Part shown: positions 1 through 8,188 of the stretch, one piece after another
How the letters are laid out: every line of letters starts with the position of its first letter
Position numbering within the stretch: the stretch's first letter is position 1
Assembly (NCBI GenBank): GCA_964291305.2
Contig: OZ219783.1
Coordinates: 62,001 to 126,000 of the forward strand
Reading direction: 5' to 3'
Origin: VXNF01 sp964291305
Lineage (GTDB): Bacteria; Actinomycetota; Acidimicrobiia; Acidimicrobiales; CATQHL01
DNA length: 64,000 bases
Position numbers and translations under genes: made by a program
Notes under the pieces: model-generated
The model's input: only the letters and a program-made list of their open reading frames with translations
The model's database searches: none
What the model was told of the DNA's origin: nothing

Positions 1-623
1 AGTAAGTGCAGTACAGCATCGACAACTTCGCCCAGGTTGTGCGGCGGGATGTTGGTGGCCATTCCCACGGCGATGCCTTGGCTGCCGTTTATCAGCAGAT
101 TCGGGAAGCGAGCTGGCAACACCGCCGGTTCGCGGTGACGGCCGTCAAAGTTGGCGAGAAAATCGACAGTGTCCTCGTCGATGCCGTCGAGCATTGCGGC
201 GCTGAGCGGCGACAGCCGGCACTCGGTGTAGCGATAGGCCGCGGGCGGATCAGCAGGTGAGCCAAAGTTGCCGTGCGGATCGATGAGCAGGTGCCGCAGG
301 CTGAAGTCCTGGCCCATGCGCACTAGAGCGTCGTAGACGGCAGTGTCGCCGTGGGGGTGATACCGGGCGATCACATCCCCGACCACAGTGGCGCACTTGA
401 CGTGGCCGCGGTCGTGGCGGTGACCGTTAGAAGCCATAGACCAGAGGATTCTCCGATGTACGGGCTTTAGCCCGTCGCGCACGTCGGGCAGGGCGCGGGC
501 CACGATGACCGACATGGCGTAGTCCAAGAAGGACTGTTCCATCTCGGTCTGGATTTCGACGGTTTCGACCGTCCCACCAAGTCCGGGCTGGAGATCTCCG
601 TCGACCGGCGGATCGCTGCTCAC
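1..623 (-). CDS. gyrA: DNA gyrase subunit A, N-terminal part (cut by window edge)
   Basis: Subunit A of DNA gyrase, the breakage-reunion subunit that works with GyrB to put negative supercoils into DNA. About 207 N-terminal residues are visible. They contain the dimerisation and cleavage start region (QSFLDYAMSVIVARALPDVR), the quinolone-determining segment YHPHGDTAVYDAL, and the active-site tyrosine in AAYRYTECRL. The residue equivalent to E. coli Ser83 is Thr, found naturally in several bacteria. The loop reads DPHGNFGS where DGQGNFGS is usual. The chosen start is a GTG six bases after the gyrB stop, giving co-transcription with gyrB. The C-terminal part lies outside the window. Confidence 0.95.
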   Translation of the reverse strand, partial: MSSDPPVDGDLQPGLGGTVETVEIQTEMEQSFLDYAMSVIVARALPDVRDGLKPVHRRILWSMASNGHRHDRGHVKCATVVGDVIARYHPHGDTAVYDALVRMGQDFSLRHLLIDPHGNFGSPADPPAAYRYTECRLSPLSAAMLDGIDEDTVDFLANFDGRHREPAVLPARFPNLLINGSQGIAVGMATNIPPHNLGEVVDAVLHL

Positions 624-629
624 GCTGTT

Positions 630-2657
630 TTAGATATCCAGAAAGCGCACATCGCCGGCGTTGGCCTGAATAAACGACTTTCGTCCCTCCACGTCGTCGC
701 CCATCAACTGGGAGAACACAGCATCAGCCGCGGCAGCTCCCTCGATATCAACTCGCAGCAATGTACGGCGAGCGGGGTCGAGCGTGGTTTCCCAGAGTTC
801 GTCTGCATCCATCTCGCCGAGGCCCTTCAGCCGTTGAAACTCGTTGCGGTGCTTCGGGTGGTCGGCGAGAAAGTCAGCTTTTGCCCGATCGTCCTTAAGG
901 TAAACCTTGTCTCGCCCCACCTCAGTGGAATAGAGCGGAGGCTGAGCGATGTAGACATGCCCCTCCTCTATTAGGGGCTTCATCTGCCGGAAGAAGAAAG
1001 TGAGCAACAGCGTTCGTATGTGGCTTCCGTCCACGTCGGCGTCGCAGAGCAGGATGATCTTGCCGTAGCGGAGCTTGTTGATATTGAATCCGCCGTTCGT
1101 TTCGTTGCCGTCAGCGTTATTCGGGCGCCGCCCGTTGCTGTCCGACGGATTGACATCAGTAGCGCTCATTTCGGCGTCGTTGCTATCAGCAAAGCCAAAA
1201 CCGGCACCGATGGCGCTGATGAGCGAGGTGATTTCAGTATTGCGCAGCATGCGGTCGGCACGAGCCCGCTCGACGTTGAGGATCTTGCCTCTGATGGGTA
1301 GTACCGCCATCGTCTGGGGATCGCGAGCTTTCTTAGCCGAACCGCCCGCAGAGTCGCCCTCCACGATGTACAACTCGTTCTCACTAATGTCGCCGGAGGT
1401 GCAGTCCGTGAGCTTACCTGGTAGGCCAGCACCGTTAAGCGCCGACTTCCGCCGAGTGGCTTCCCGAGCCGCCCGGGCCGCCTCCCGGGCACGGGAGGCC
1501 TCCAGCGCCTTGGTAACAATCCTGCGGGCCTCGCTAGGGTGTTCCTCTAACCAGTCGGCGAGATGCCGATTAGTGGCGCGCTCCACCAGCGTGCGGATGG
1601 AGACGTTGCCTAGCTTGCTCTTGGTCTGTCCCTCAAACTGCGGCTCTTGCAGGCGCACGCTGACGATCGCCGTTAGGCCCTCGCGAATATCCTCTCCTTG
1701 GAGGTTGTCTACACCCCGTAGCAGACCCTTGCGGTCGGCGTAACGGTTGATGACACCTGTGAGGGCCTTGCGAAAGCCCTCCTCGTGCATCCCGCCCTCG
1801 GTCGTAGTGATTCCGTTAGCAAAGGAATACAACCCATCGGTGTGGTAGGCGGTGCTCCACTGGAAGGCCACCTCTACCTCCTGCTGCGACTCCTGCTGCT
1901 GGAAGTACCCCACCTCGGCGAACAGGGCTTCTTTAGAGGCGTTCACGTGACGGACGAAATCTCCAATGCCGCCCGAGTAAGAAAAAGTCGTCCAGCGGGT
2001 CGTCGGAGTTGAACGCAGATCACGGAACCGGATCTGTAGACCAGCGTTGAGGAAAGCCATTACCTGCAAGCGCTCGGTCAGCCGGGTGGCTTGGAACTTC
2101 ACTTCGTCGAACACTGCTGGATCGGGCCAGAAGCGAACAGTGGTGCCAGTCGCGCTGCCCTCTGGTAAATCGCCACACCGTGCTAGCGGCACTTCAACAG
2201 CGCCGCCAGCGACAAAGCACATCGCCCAGCAGGCACCGCCACGACGTACCTCCACCTGCAGACGACGCGAGAGCGCATTAACCACCGACACGCCCACGCC
2301 GTGAAGCCCGCCAGACACCTTGTACCCGCTGCCGCCGAATTTTCCGCCGGCGTGCAGAATCGTCATGACAACTTCCAACGCCGACAGATCGGCCATGTCG
2401 GGGTGTGGGCCAACTGGGATGCCTCGACCGTTGTCGACCACCTCGCAAGATCCGTCCGCGTGCAGCGTGACGTCCACCTCGGTGCAGTGGCCTGCCATCG
2501 CCTCGTCGACTGCGTTGTCTACGACCTCGTAGACAAGGTGGTGGAGTCCTGTCGGACCTGTGGATCCGATATACATCCCAGGCCGGCGGCGCACCGCCTC
2601 CAGACCTTCTAGGACTGTGATATCAGCTGCTTCGTAAGACTCGGCCTGATCAACCAC
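630..2657 (-). CDS. gyrB: DNA gyrase subunit B
   Basis: ATPase subunit of gyrase (675 aa, near the actinobacterial length). The GHKL ATP site is seen as EVVDNAVDEAMAG, DNGRGIPVG and GGLHGVGVSVVNALS, followed by QTKSKLGN. The TOPRIM domain shows EGDSAGGSAKKARD, the PIRGKILNVERAR stretch and the metal site DADVDGSHIRTL. Between the last two lies an Asn/Asp-rich insert of about 35 residues (roughly 500-535), where other gyrases have about 10 residues. It is the first gene read after the DUF721 gene and is followed by gyrA after 6 bp. Three 12-bp repeats sit in its upstream gap. Confidence 0.97.
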   Translation of the reverse strand: MVDQAESYEAADITVLEGLEAVRRRPGMYIGSTGPTGLHHLVYEVVDNAVDEAMAGHCTEVDVTLHADGSCEVVDNGRGIPVGPHPDMADLSALEVVMTILHAGGKFGGSGYKVSGGLHGVGVSVVNALSRRLQVEVRRGGACWAMCFVAGGAVEVPLARCGDLPEGSATGTTVRFWPDPAVFDEVKFQATRLTERLQVMAFLNAGLQIRFRDLRSTPTTRWTTFSYSGGIGDFVRHVNASKEALFAEVGYFQQQESQQEVEVAFQWSTAYHTDGLYSFANGITTTEGGMHEEGFRKALTGVINRYADRKGLLRGVDNLQGEDIREGLTAIVSVRLQEPQFEGQTKSKLGNVSIRTLVERATNRHLADWLEEHPSEARRIVTKALEASRAREAARAAREATRRKSALNGAGLPGKLTDCTSGDISENELYIVEGDSAGGSAKKARDPQTMAVLPIRGKILNVERARADRMLRNTEITSLISAIGAGFGFADSNDAEMSATDVNPSDSNGRRPNNADGNETNGGFNINKLRYGKIILLCDADVDGSHIRTLLLTFFFRQMKPLIEEGHVYIAQPPLYSTEVGRDKVYLKDDRAKADFLADHPKHRNEFQRLKGLGEMDADELWETTLDPARRTLLRVDIEGAAAADAVFSQLMGDDVEGRKSFIQANAGDVRFLDI

Positions 2658-2737
2658 TCGAAAGCGTCTCCGTCCGGTGCCGGCTCATCTCAGGGCCTCC
2701 AGAAGGCCAACTCTCGTGTCCCAGGTGGGACAGCAAA

Positions 2738-2773
2738 TTTACCGGTGCATTTACCGGCGCTTTCACCGGTTGT
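2738..2773. repeat. three 12-bp direct repeats upstream of gyrB
   Basis: TTTACCGG occurs at 2738 and 2750, and the variant TTCACCGG at 2762, giving an exact 12-bp period; a GC-rich GCCGG-type run follows to 2785. The array lies wholly in the 135-bp gap between the DUF721 gene and gyrB, so it could be a protein-binding array or part of the gyrB leader. No function is recognised. Confidence 0.6.
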
Positions 2774-2792
2774 GCCGGCAGCCGGCCTCATT

Positions 2793-3146
2793 CTATCGGC
2801 TCTGTGACCTTTCCCGGTGCGTTCTGTTACGTATACGAGGTCGAATGAACTGCACTTTCCCCGGGCCGAGGTGCTTGGCGAGCTGACCTAGTAGTTCGCT
2901 CTCTCGCAAGCGCAGCTGGACAGCCCAAGCAGAGTCTTCCACATCCACGGTTAGCCGACCCTGAACTAGTCGAGTCGGTCTAGCGTGGGCCGCTAGCTCT
3001 GCCCCAACGATCGTCGACCACTGCTCAAACAGCGTTACTAGCACATCGGCGCTGGGAGACCCGAAGCTGCTAAGCAGGCGGTTAAGGCTGTGCTTCACGT
3101 GTCTGGGGCCGCGGCCTCCAGGAGGAGGATGAAATCTCGAGTTCAT
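2793..3146 (-). CDS. DUF721 / DciA-like protein
   Basis: A 117-aa DUF721 protein, the family that includes the replicative-helicase loader DciA and is usually found between recF and gyrB in actinobacteria. The core reads LFEQWSTIVGAELAAHARPTRL followed by LTVDVEDSAWAVQLRLRESELL, the typical W...VG....H..P and V.v.s..Wa..L pattern. I chose the ATG at 3146 because it overlaps the recF stop as ATGA; an upstream in-frame start would intrude into recF. The basic C-terminus is rich in Arg. A role in loading DnaB is a family-based inference. Confidence 0.8.
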   Translation of the reverse strand: MNSRFHPPPGGRGPRHVKHSLNRLLSSFGSPSADVLVTLFEQWSTIVGAELAAHARPTRLVQGRLTVDVEDSAWAVQLRLRESELLGQLAKHLGPGKVQFIRPRIRNRTHRERSQSR

Positions 3147-4246
3147 AACAAATCCGACGCCGTAACCTGCAAGTCTTCGATCCACAGCACCTGCGCGGGC
3201 CGGTCGACAGGCGGTATCTCACCGGCAGTGGCCAGCAGGATTTGACCAGGCGGCAGTAACTTTAACAATCGCCCCTGTCGCTGAAGGTCTAGCTCGGAAA
3301 ACACATCATCTAGCAGCAGCAGCGGGGGCTCACCGTTAGCCTCGGTCATTGCCGCGTGCAGTGCTAGGCGGAAGGCTAGCGAGAGTGTTCTCTGATTGCC
3401 CTGAGAGGCATGGGTGCGAGCCGGTAACTGTCCAAGCCGCCAATCAAAGTCATCACGATGCGGTCCGACGCTGGTAGTTGCTCGCTGGAGATCTTCCTTA
3501 CGGGCCTCGGCCAACGCTGAACGTAGTCCGCTGGTTAGCCACTCTGGCTCGTAGGTCAGCTCAACTACAGCCTGATCGTCACCGCTTAAATTGCAGAAGA
3601 GTCGCTCCAGTCGGGGTTGCAGCTGCTGAAGGGTCTGACGGCGGTTAGTAGCCCACGACTCAGCGACGGCAGCTAAACGATCATCCCAAACTTCCAAGGT
3701 GCGCTGACTATCAGCGTCTAAGCCTTGCGCCCGGCTTGGCCCGATCTGGCGCAGTAGCGCGTTCCGTTGACGCAGACACGAGTCCAGTCGGCGACGCTCC
3801 GCAACCAGGGAAGGTTTCAAGCTGATGATTGCACCGTCGATAGCTTGCCGGCGAGCGCTTGGCGGACCTTTGACTACTAACAGATCGTCGGGCTGGAAAG
3901 TCAACACTGGGACCTGTTCGGCCAGGTCAGAGGCTCGGCGAAGTGGTTGACGATTTAGCTGCGCACGACTTCGGCCGCCGGCAGAGCGCACTTCAACTTC
4001 TACCAGTAGACGCCGGTCGCTATTAGCAAACTCTCCCCGCAGTACGGCCCGGGTGGTACCAGCCCGCACTAGATCAGTGGCTCCAGCTCCTCGAAATGAC
4101 GCCAGAGTTGCTAAATAACCAGTCGCTTCCAGTAGTGAGGTCTTCCCTGAGCCGTTTGGCCCGCGGATGACGGTTATCCCCTCTGAGAGCTTGAGCGCTA
4201 ACCGTTCGTGTAAACGGAAGTCGCTTAGCTCCAGCCAGCGAAGCAG
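3143..4246 (-). CDS. recF: DNA replication/repair protein RecF (CTG start)
   Basis: RecF is an SMC-like ATPase acting with RecO and RecR to load RecA at gaps. Walker A is GPNGSGKTSLLEA (about residue 30), and the C-terminal part holds the signature-like SQGNQRTLSLAFRLAL and Walker B LLLLDDVFSELD. The conserved N-terminus (LLRWLELSDFR) runs straight back to the dnaN stop, and no ATG, GTG or TTG is available in that frame. A CTG at 4246 sits 7 nt after a GAGG Shine-Dalgarno that overlaps the dnaN stop, giving 367 aa, the normal RecF size. An ATT at 4252 is an alternative. A methionine-type start further in would delete the Walker A motif. Confidence 0.9.
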   Translation of the reverse strand: MLRWLELSDFRLHERLALKLSEGITVIRGPNGSGKTSLLEATGYLATLASFRGAGATDLVRAGTTRAVLRGEFANSDRRLLVEVEVRSAGGRSRAQLNRQPLRRASDLAEQVPVLTFQPDDLLVVKGPPSARRQAIDGAIISLKPSLVAERRRLDSCLRQRNALLRQIGPSRAQGLDADSQRTLEVWDDRLAAVAESWATNRRQTLQQLQPRLERLFCNLSGDDQAVVELTYEPEWLTSGLRSALAEARKEDLQRATTSVGPHRDDFDWRLGQLPARTHASQGNQRTLSLAFRLALHAAMTEANGEPPLLLLDDVFSELDLQRQGRLLKLLPPGQILLATAGEIPPVDRPAQVLWIEDLQVTASDLL

Positions 4247-4255
4247 AGAAATGCC

Positions 4256-5347
4256 TCAGGCACGCAGGGGCATGAGTACGTACAGGAAATCATCTTGGTC
4301 TGGAGCCCGCAAGAGTGCAGGCTTCAGCTTGTCTGCAGTCAACAAGACGATCTCCTCGCAATCTAGAGCTTCTACCCCGTCGTGCAAATACTGAGCATTG
4401 AAGGAAATCTCCAGCTCATCACCCTCGTAGCTAGCATTGATATCCTCGCTTGCCTCGCCAACCTCCTGCGTCTGTGCAGACACCGTGAGCATCTTCTCCT
4501 GCATGTTGACTCGTAGTTGGTTCTGCGTGACCGCTACCAATCGCACACGACGAACGGCATCTAGCAGTAGCTGTCGGTTAACCACGAGGCGGTTGGGGTG
4601 GTCTGTTGGGATGAGACCCTCATAGCTGGGAAACTCACCATTGATGAGCCGGGCTGAGAGCCGCGTGTCACCGACCTCAAACAGCACGGTCTGTTCATCT
4701 AGCTGGACTCCAACACGCTCCTCGCCAACTACTAGCCGCGCCACTTCTTCCAATGCCCGCGACGGCACCAGCACACCCTGATCGCCAACCTCCATCGTCA
4801 CGCTCACCAAATCTCGTTGTGCTAGCCGGTAAGAGTCGGTCGCAACGATGCGCAGTCCTTCGCCACGAGCAGTCAGTAGAACACCTGTCAGTACAGGGCG
4901 AGCCTCATCTCGGCCAGCGGCGGAGACGACCTGGCGGAGCCCTGCAACCAGCGCTTGGCCATCCACAGTGACTGTGGCCTCACCCAACAGCGGAATTCGT
5001 GGATAGTCCGAGGGTGACATCGTACGCAGCGAGAACTCCGACCGTCCTGAGCGAACCCTCAGGACCTGCTCGTCGAACTCCACCTCCACGGCACCCAACT
5101 CCAGTGAACGCACGATGTCAGTCAACAAGCGCGCCTGCACCAACACTGCTCCATTTTCACTACCGCTCACAGTGATTCGGTCAGCGATCGTGAGATCCAA
5201 ATCACTCCCGGTAATTGAGAGATTGTTCCCAGAGAGTTCCAGGAGGACCCCCGACAGTCCTGGTACAAGGCCTGCCTTAGTGGTGGTAGCTCGACCAGCT
5301 CGGCTGAGAGCGTTGATTAGCGTGTCACGTTCGGATTTGAACTTCAC
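4256..5347 (-). CDS. dnaN: DNA polymerase III beta sliding clamp
   Basis: Processivity clamp of DNA polymerase III (363 aa, normal length). It begins MKFKSERDTLINALSRAGRATTT and contains the three-fold repeated clamp architecture. Typical segments are RSEFSLRTMSPSDYPRIP, the second-domain TDSYRLAQRDL, and the C-terminal FNAQYLHDGVEAL ending in the clamp hallmark VLMPLRA. The GTG start has an AAGGA Shine-Dalgarno 8 nt upstream. It is read in the same direction as dnaA, 230 bp downstream of it, and recF begins almost directly after its stop. Confidence 0.97.
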   Translation of the reverse strand: MKFKSERDTLINALSRAGRATTTKAGLVPGLSGVLLELSGNNLSITGSDLDLTIADRITVSGSENGAVLVQARLLTDIVRSLELGAVEVEFDEQVLRVRSGRSEFSLRTMSPSDYPRIPLLGEATVTVDGQALVAGLRQVVSAAGRDEARPVLTGVLLTARGEGLRIVATDSYRLAQRDLVSVTMEVGDQGVLVPSRALEEVARLVVGEERVGVQLDEQTVLFEVGDTRLSARLINGEFPSYEGLIPTDHPNRLVVNRQLLLDAVRRVRLVAVTQNQLRVNMQEKMLTVSAQTQEVGEASEDINASYEGDELEISFNAQYLHDGVEALDCEEIVLLTADKLKPALLRAPDQDDFLYVLMPLRA

Positions 5348-5578
5348 AAGTTCCGTCCTTCACTCTGAGTGTTTTTATGGGTAATGTTGTAGTGGTAGTA
5401 GGTCTGGGGATTGTGTATTTCTGTCCGTAAAGGCTGGTCAGCGTATTTGTGGGATGTGAATTCGTGGTCACGGTTTTCCCGACTTTGGCACCGGCGATTG
5501 GCGACAGGTGGGTCAGCTAGTGTGTTCATGCCAGGACTGTCCCAGACTTGTACACAGGATTCCCCAAACCTCGGAGAT
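5348..5578. other. candidate replication origin between dnaN and dnaA
   Basis: This non-coding gap between dnaA and dnaN is where actinobacterial oriC commonly lies. It has T-rich patches and one near-perfect DnaA box, TTGTACACA at 5548-5556 (8 of 9 to TTGTCCACA). The other matches I see (such as CTGTCCGTA) are weak. Location is therefore stronger evidence than box content. A GC-skew plot or marker-frequency data would decide. Confidence 0.4.
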
Positions 5579-7012
5579 CTAAGCGGCGCTCTCGACGTTG
5601 CTGCGAAGCATACGGGTTAGGTGTGTTACCTGTTCATATACTTCCTGCTTTTCTGACATTAGCTGCTTAATCTTGTTCACGGCGTGAATGACAGTTGTGT
5701 GATCCCGGTTGCCGAACTCGCCGGCGATCGCAGGAAAACTGAGGTCGGTTAGCTCGCGCATGATGTACATAGCAACATGGCGGGCTGTTACTAGCTGGCG
5801 CCGTCGGCTCACACCGGTGATCTCCTCCACCGAGATGCCATACATATTCGAACAGGCATTTACAATGTGTTTTGGTGTGATCACTTGCTGCTCGCGTGGA
5901 GTGAACACGTCTCGCAGTAGTTCTTGCGCGGTTGGCACTGAGATTTTCTGCTGGTTGAGCGTGGCGAACGCACAAACCCTGGTCAGAGCCCCTTCTAGCT
6001 CTCGAATGTTATTGGTAACACGCTCGGCGATCATCTCCAGAACCTTGCTGGAAAGCAAATGACTGCAGGAGCTGGGCACACGCTGATCGAGTATCGCTAA
6101 GCGAGTTTCAATGTTGGGAGGCTGGATATCGGTAATCAAACCCATCTTGAATCGACTAAGCATCCGCTCTTCCAGCGTAGGGATCGAGTCAGGTGGACGA
6201 TCACAAGTGATAACTAAAAGGCTGTTAGTCTCATATAAAGTATTGAAAGTGTGAAAGAACTCCTCTTGGAGACCCTCTTTACCGGCGAAGAACTGGGCAT
6301 CATCCACCAGCAGCACATCGATCCGTCGGTAGTAGTCCTTAAATGCGGGCAGATGATTAGACCGGATGGCATAGACGAACCGATTTAGGAAAGCCTCGGT
6401 GGACACCAGTCGAACGAGGGCCGTTGGGTAGTGCTCATTGACATAGTGGGCGACAGCTTGTAGCAGGTGTGTTTTTCCCAGCCCAGCACCGCCGTAAATA
6501 AAGAGGGGGTTGTAAACCCGACCAGGCTGTTCGGCCACCTGGTGTGCTGCCGCGTGGGCAAAAGAGTTGGAAGGCCCACAGACGAACTGTTCGAAGGTGT
6601 AGCGGGGGTTTAGCGGTTCGTCCACGAAGAGTTCACCGTTGTCAACCTGTGCCGTAGGTGCGGTTTGCGCGCCGGTGCGCTCTGCCCGACCGCTTTTGCC
6701 CATGTCCTCGCCGGCCCCTAGGAGTAACTCTTCATGCTGTAGCGGTTCAACTGTATCGAGCATCACTGGCTCTATATCAATGAACAGTTTAAGCTGCTGG
6801 CCGGTGATCTCAGCGAGAAAGTCCTCGATCAGGTGCCGGTAGCGGCGTTCGATCTTGTCGCGGGCGATACTGCTGGGTACATGGACTCGGAGGCCATCGC
6901 CGGTCAGTTCAGAGGGGTGTATGTCACGGAAGGTTGACTGCCAAACGGCATCTGAAACGTGATTCTGGATCGTAGTAGCGCAGGCGCTCCATAGATGATC
7001 TGGGTCGTTCAC
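5579..7012 (-). CDS. dnaA: chromosomal replication initiator DnaA
   Basis: Initiator ATPase that binds DnaA boxes and melts oriC (477 aa). Domain I is about residues 1-80, with a short linker. The AAA+ domain has Walker A GGAGLGKT (174-181), Walker B VLLVDD (about 233-238) and the arginine-finger region ERMLSRFKMGL. The C-terminal domain IV carries the DNA-binding helix-turn-helix SRRRQLVTARHVAMYIMREL followed by GNRDHTTVIHAVNKI. Start is a GTG. It lies head-to-head with rpmH across 434 bp and upstream of dnaN, the usual order. Confidence 0.97.
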   Translation of the reverse strand: MNDPDHLWSACATTIQNHVSDAVWQSTFRDIHPSELTGDGLRVHVPSSIARDKIERRYRHLIEDFLAEITGQQLKLFIDIEPVMLDTVEPLQHEELLLGAGEDMGKSGRAERTGAQTAPTAQVDNGELFVDEPLNPRYTFEQFVCGPSNSFAHAAAHQVAEQPGRVYNPLFIYGGAGLGKTHLLQAVAHYVNEHYPTALVRLVSTEAFLNRFVYAIRSNHLPAFKDYYRRIDVLLVDDAQFFAGKEGLQEEFFHTFNTLYETNSLLVITCDRPPDSIPTLEERMLSRFKMGLITDIQPPNIETRLAILDQRVPSSCSHLLSSKVLEMIAERVTNNIRELEGALTRVCAFATLNQQKISVPTAQELLRDVFTPREQQVITPKHIVNACSNMYGISVEEITGVSRRRQLVTARHVAMYIMRELTDLSFPAIAGEFGNRDHTTVIHAVNKIKQLMSEKQEVYEQVTHLTRMLRSNVESAA

Positions 7013-7446
7013 AGTGATTACTCTGTTCTAGTTGAGGCCGGCCCCCGCCGCGCGCCCGCGGGTTCGGCGAGGGAGTGGTCACGTTCGTTGGTGTTGACAT
7101 AGCTGCGGCTCTTGTCGTGGCGTCGGGGAAATCTAGTGTGCCATCTTCCACGACGGATACGACATTTACCGCTATATATGATATTTAGTTGTCTTCTTGA
7201 GTTTTTCTGCCGGCGATTGCTCCCGGACCTCCGCTTTTGTGTGCTGGCAGTTGCCGCTAACTGGTATCGCAGTTGTGGCTGAGGTCGCCTCGCCGTAGCG
7301 TGAGGTGGTCGGGTTGGGCCGCCTGCCTTGGCCGCTACTCTCGACTGCCCTCGAGGCACTTGTTGTCTGGGGTCCGGCGAAGCCAGAATCACTCGCTGCA
7401 TCCAGACCCACCCCAGCGAGTTGTCCCGGCGCAAGGAGGAACAGAA
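7013..7446. other. dnaA-rpmH divergent intergenic region
   Basis: A 434-bp gap where transcription switches from the minus-strand dnaA block to the plus-strand rpmH operon. It must hold both promoters. I see an AT-rich patch at about 7163-7210 but no convincing DnaA-box cluster, and no open reading frame with a recognisable product. A strong Shine-Dalgarno for rpmH (AAGGAGG) closes the region. Confidence 0.6.
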
Positions 7447-7581
7447 GTGAAGCGGACGTATCAGCCGAATGTTCGCCGGCGGGCCCGCCGGCACGGGTTT
7501 CGGAAACGAATGAGCAGTCGTGGGGGCCGGGCCGTTCTTAGAGCCCGCCGCCAACGAGGCCGCCAGAGGTTGTCAGCCTGA
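7447..7581 (+). CDS. rpmH: 50S ribosomal protein L34
   Basis: A 44-residue ribosomal protein of the large subunit, extremely basic, with the L34 pattern KRTYQPNVRRRARRHGFRKR and the later MSSRGGRAVLRARRQRGRQR. The start is the GTG at 7447, placed 7 nt after a perfect AAGGAGG. The gene heads the rpmH-rnpA-yidD-yidC-jag-rsmG operon, and its stop codon overlaps the apparent CTG start of rnpA (CTGA). Confidence 0.95.
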   Translation: MKRTYQPNVRRRARRHGFRKRMSSRGGRAVLRARRQRGRQRLSA

Positions 7582-7931
7582 CGGGACGAATCAAATCGGC
7601 AACTACGTTCGATCAGCTCCGGCGTGGCGGTCGTGTCGCTCGCTCTGGCGTGTTGGAGTTTCGCTATCTGCTGGACGGCGGTAGTGGCCCGCCAAGGGTG
7701 GCTTTTGCCGTACCTCGCAAAGCTGGCTCAGCGGTGGCCCGCAACCGGCTGCGACGGCAACTGCGCGAAGTAATGCGCCAGCTGAGCGCTCCCAGGGCCG
7801 GTGTTGTCTTCCCTAGCGGGGATTACATAATCCGGCTGCGCCAACCCACTGCCGAAGTTAACTTCGCTCGTCTGCGCCATGACGCCGAGAAGGTGCTCCA
7901 ACAAGTCTGTGCGCCTGGGGGGTCGGGATGA
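7578..7931 (+). CDS. rnpA: ribonuclease P protein component (CTG start)
   Basis: Protein subunit of RNase P, which trims tRNA 5' ends. The RNR signature is ARNRLRRQLREV, preceded by PRVAFAVPRKAG. The conserved N-terminal substrate-binding part (LTGRIKSATTFDQLRRGGR) extends in frame from a CTG at 7578 that overlaps the rpmH stop and lies 8 nt after AGAGG. No ATG, GTG or TTG is available there. The first conventional start is GTG at 7650, which would remove 24 conserved N-terminal residues. With CTG the protein is 117 aa, normal for the family. Its stop overlaps the yidD start as ATGA. Confidence 0.9.
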   Translation: MTGRIKSATTFDQLRRGGRVARSGVLEFRYLLDGGSGPPRVAFAVPRKAGSAVARNRLRRQLREVMRQLSAPRAGVVFPSGDYIIRLRQPTAEVNFARLRHDAEKVLQQVCAPGGSG

Positions 7932-8188
7932 ACCGGCGAGGTCGGGTACTCGTAGGGATAATACGCATCTACCAGGCTTTTAGCGCAGTGCGGCCGCCAC
8001 GATGCCGATTCCTCCCCACTTGCTCGACATATGCGGTTGAGGCGATCACTAGCCATGGTCTCTGGCGCGGCTGTTGGTTAGCCGCCCGCCGACTGTTGCG
8101 GTGTCACCCGTTGGGACCTTACGGCGTAGACCCGGTTCCGCCTCAGCAATGTTCTAATGAGCGCATTAGTTGCGGAAGTCTCAGCTGA
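7928..8188 (+). CDS. yidD: membrane protein insertion efficiency factor YidD
   Basis: A small (86 aa) membrane-associated helper of YidC/Sec-dependent insertion, always next to rnpA and yidC. The family core is clear: IRIYQAFSAVRPPRCRFLPT, then CSTYAVEAI, and RRLLRCHPLGPYGVDPVP. Both overlaps are translational-coupling type: ATGA with rnpA upstream and TGATG with yidC downstream. The C-terminal tail after VDPVP is short. Confidence 0.93.
   Translation: MNRRGRVLVGIIRIYQAFSAVRPPRCRFLPTCSTYAVEAITSHGLWRGCWLAARRLLRCHPLGPYGVDPVPPQQCSNERISCGSLS

Noticed and set aside
1..623. Thr at the GyrA Ser83 position as a resistance mutation
   Set aside because: Thr occurs naturally at this place in several bacteria, so sequence alone cannot call it acquired.
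1075..1743. 222-aa plus-strand ORF over gyrB
   Set aside because: It is an antisense shadow of the strongly conserved gyrB TOPRIM region with no recognisable motifs.
7013..7446. oriC in the dnaA-rpmH gap
   Set aside because: I found no cluster of DnaA boxes here. The dnaA-dnaN gap has at least one good box, so that is listed instead, with low confidence.
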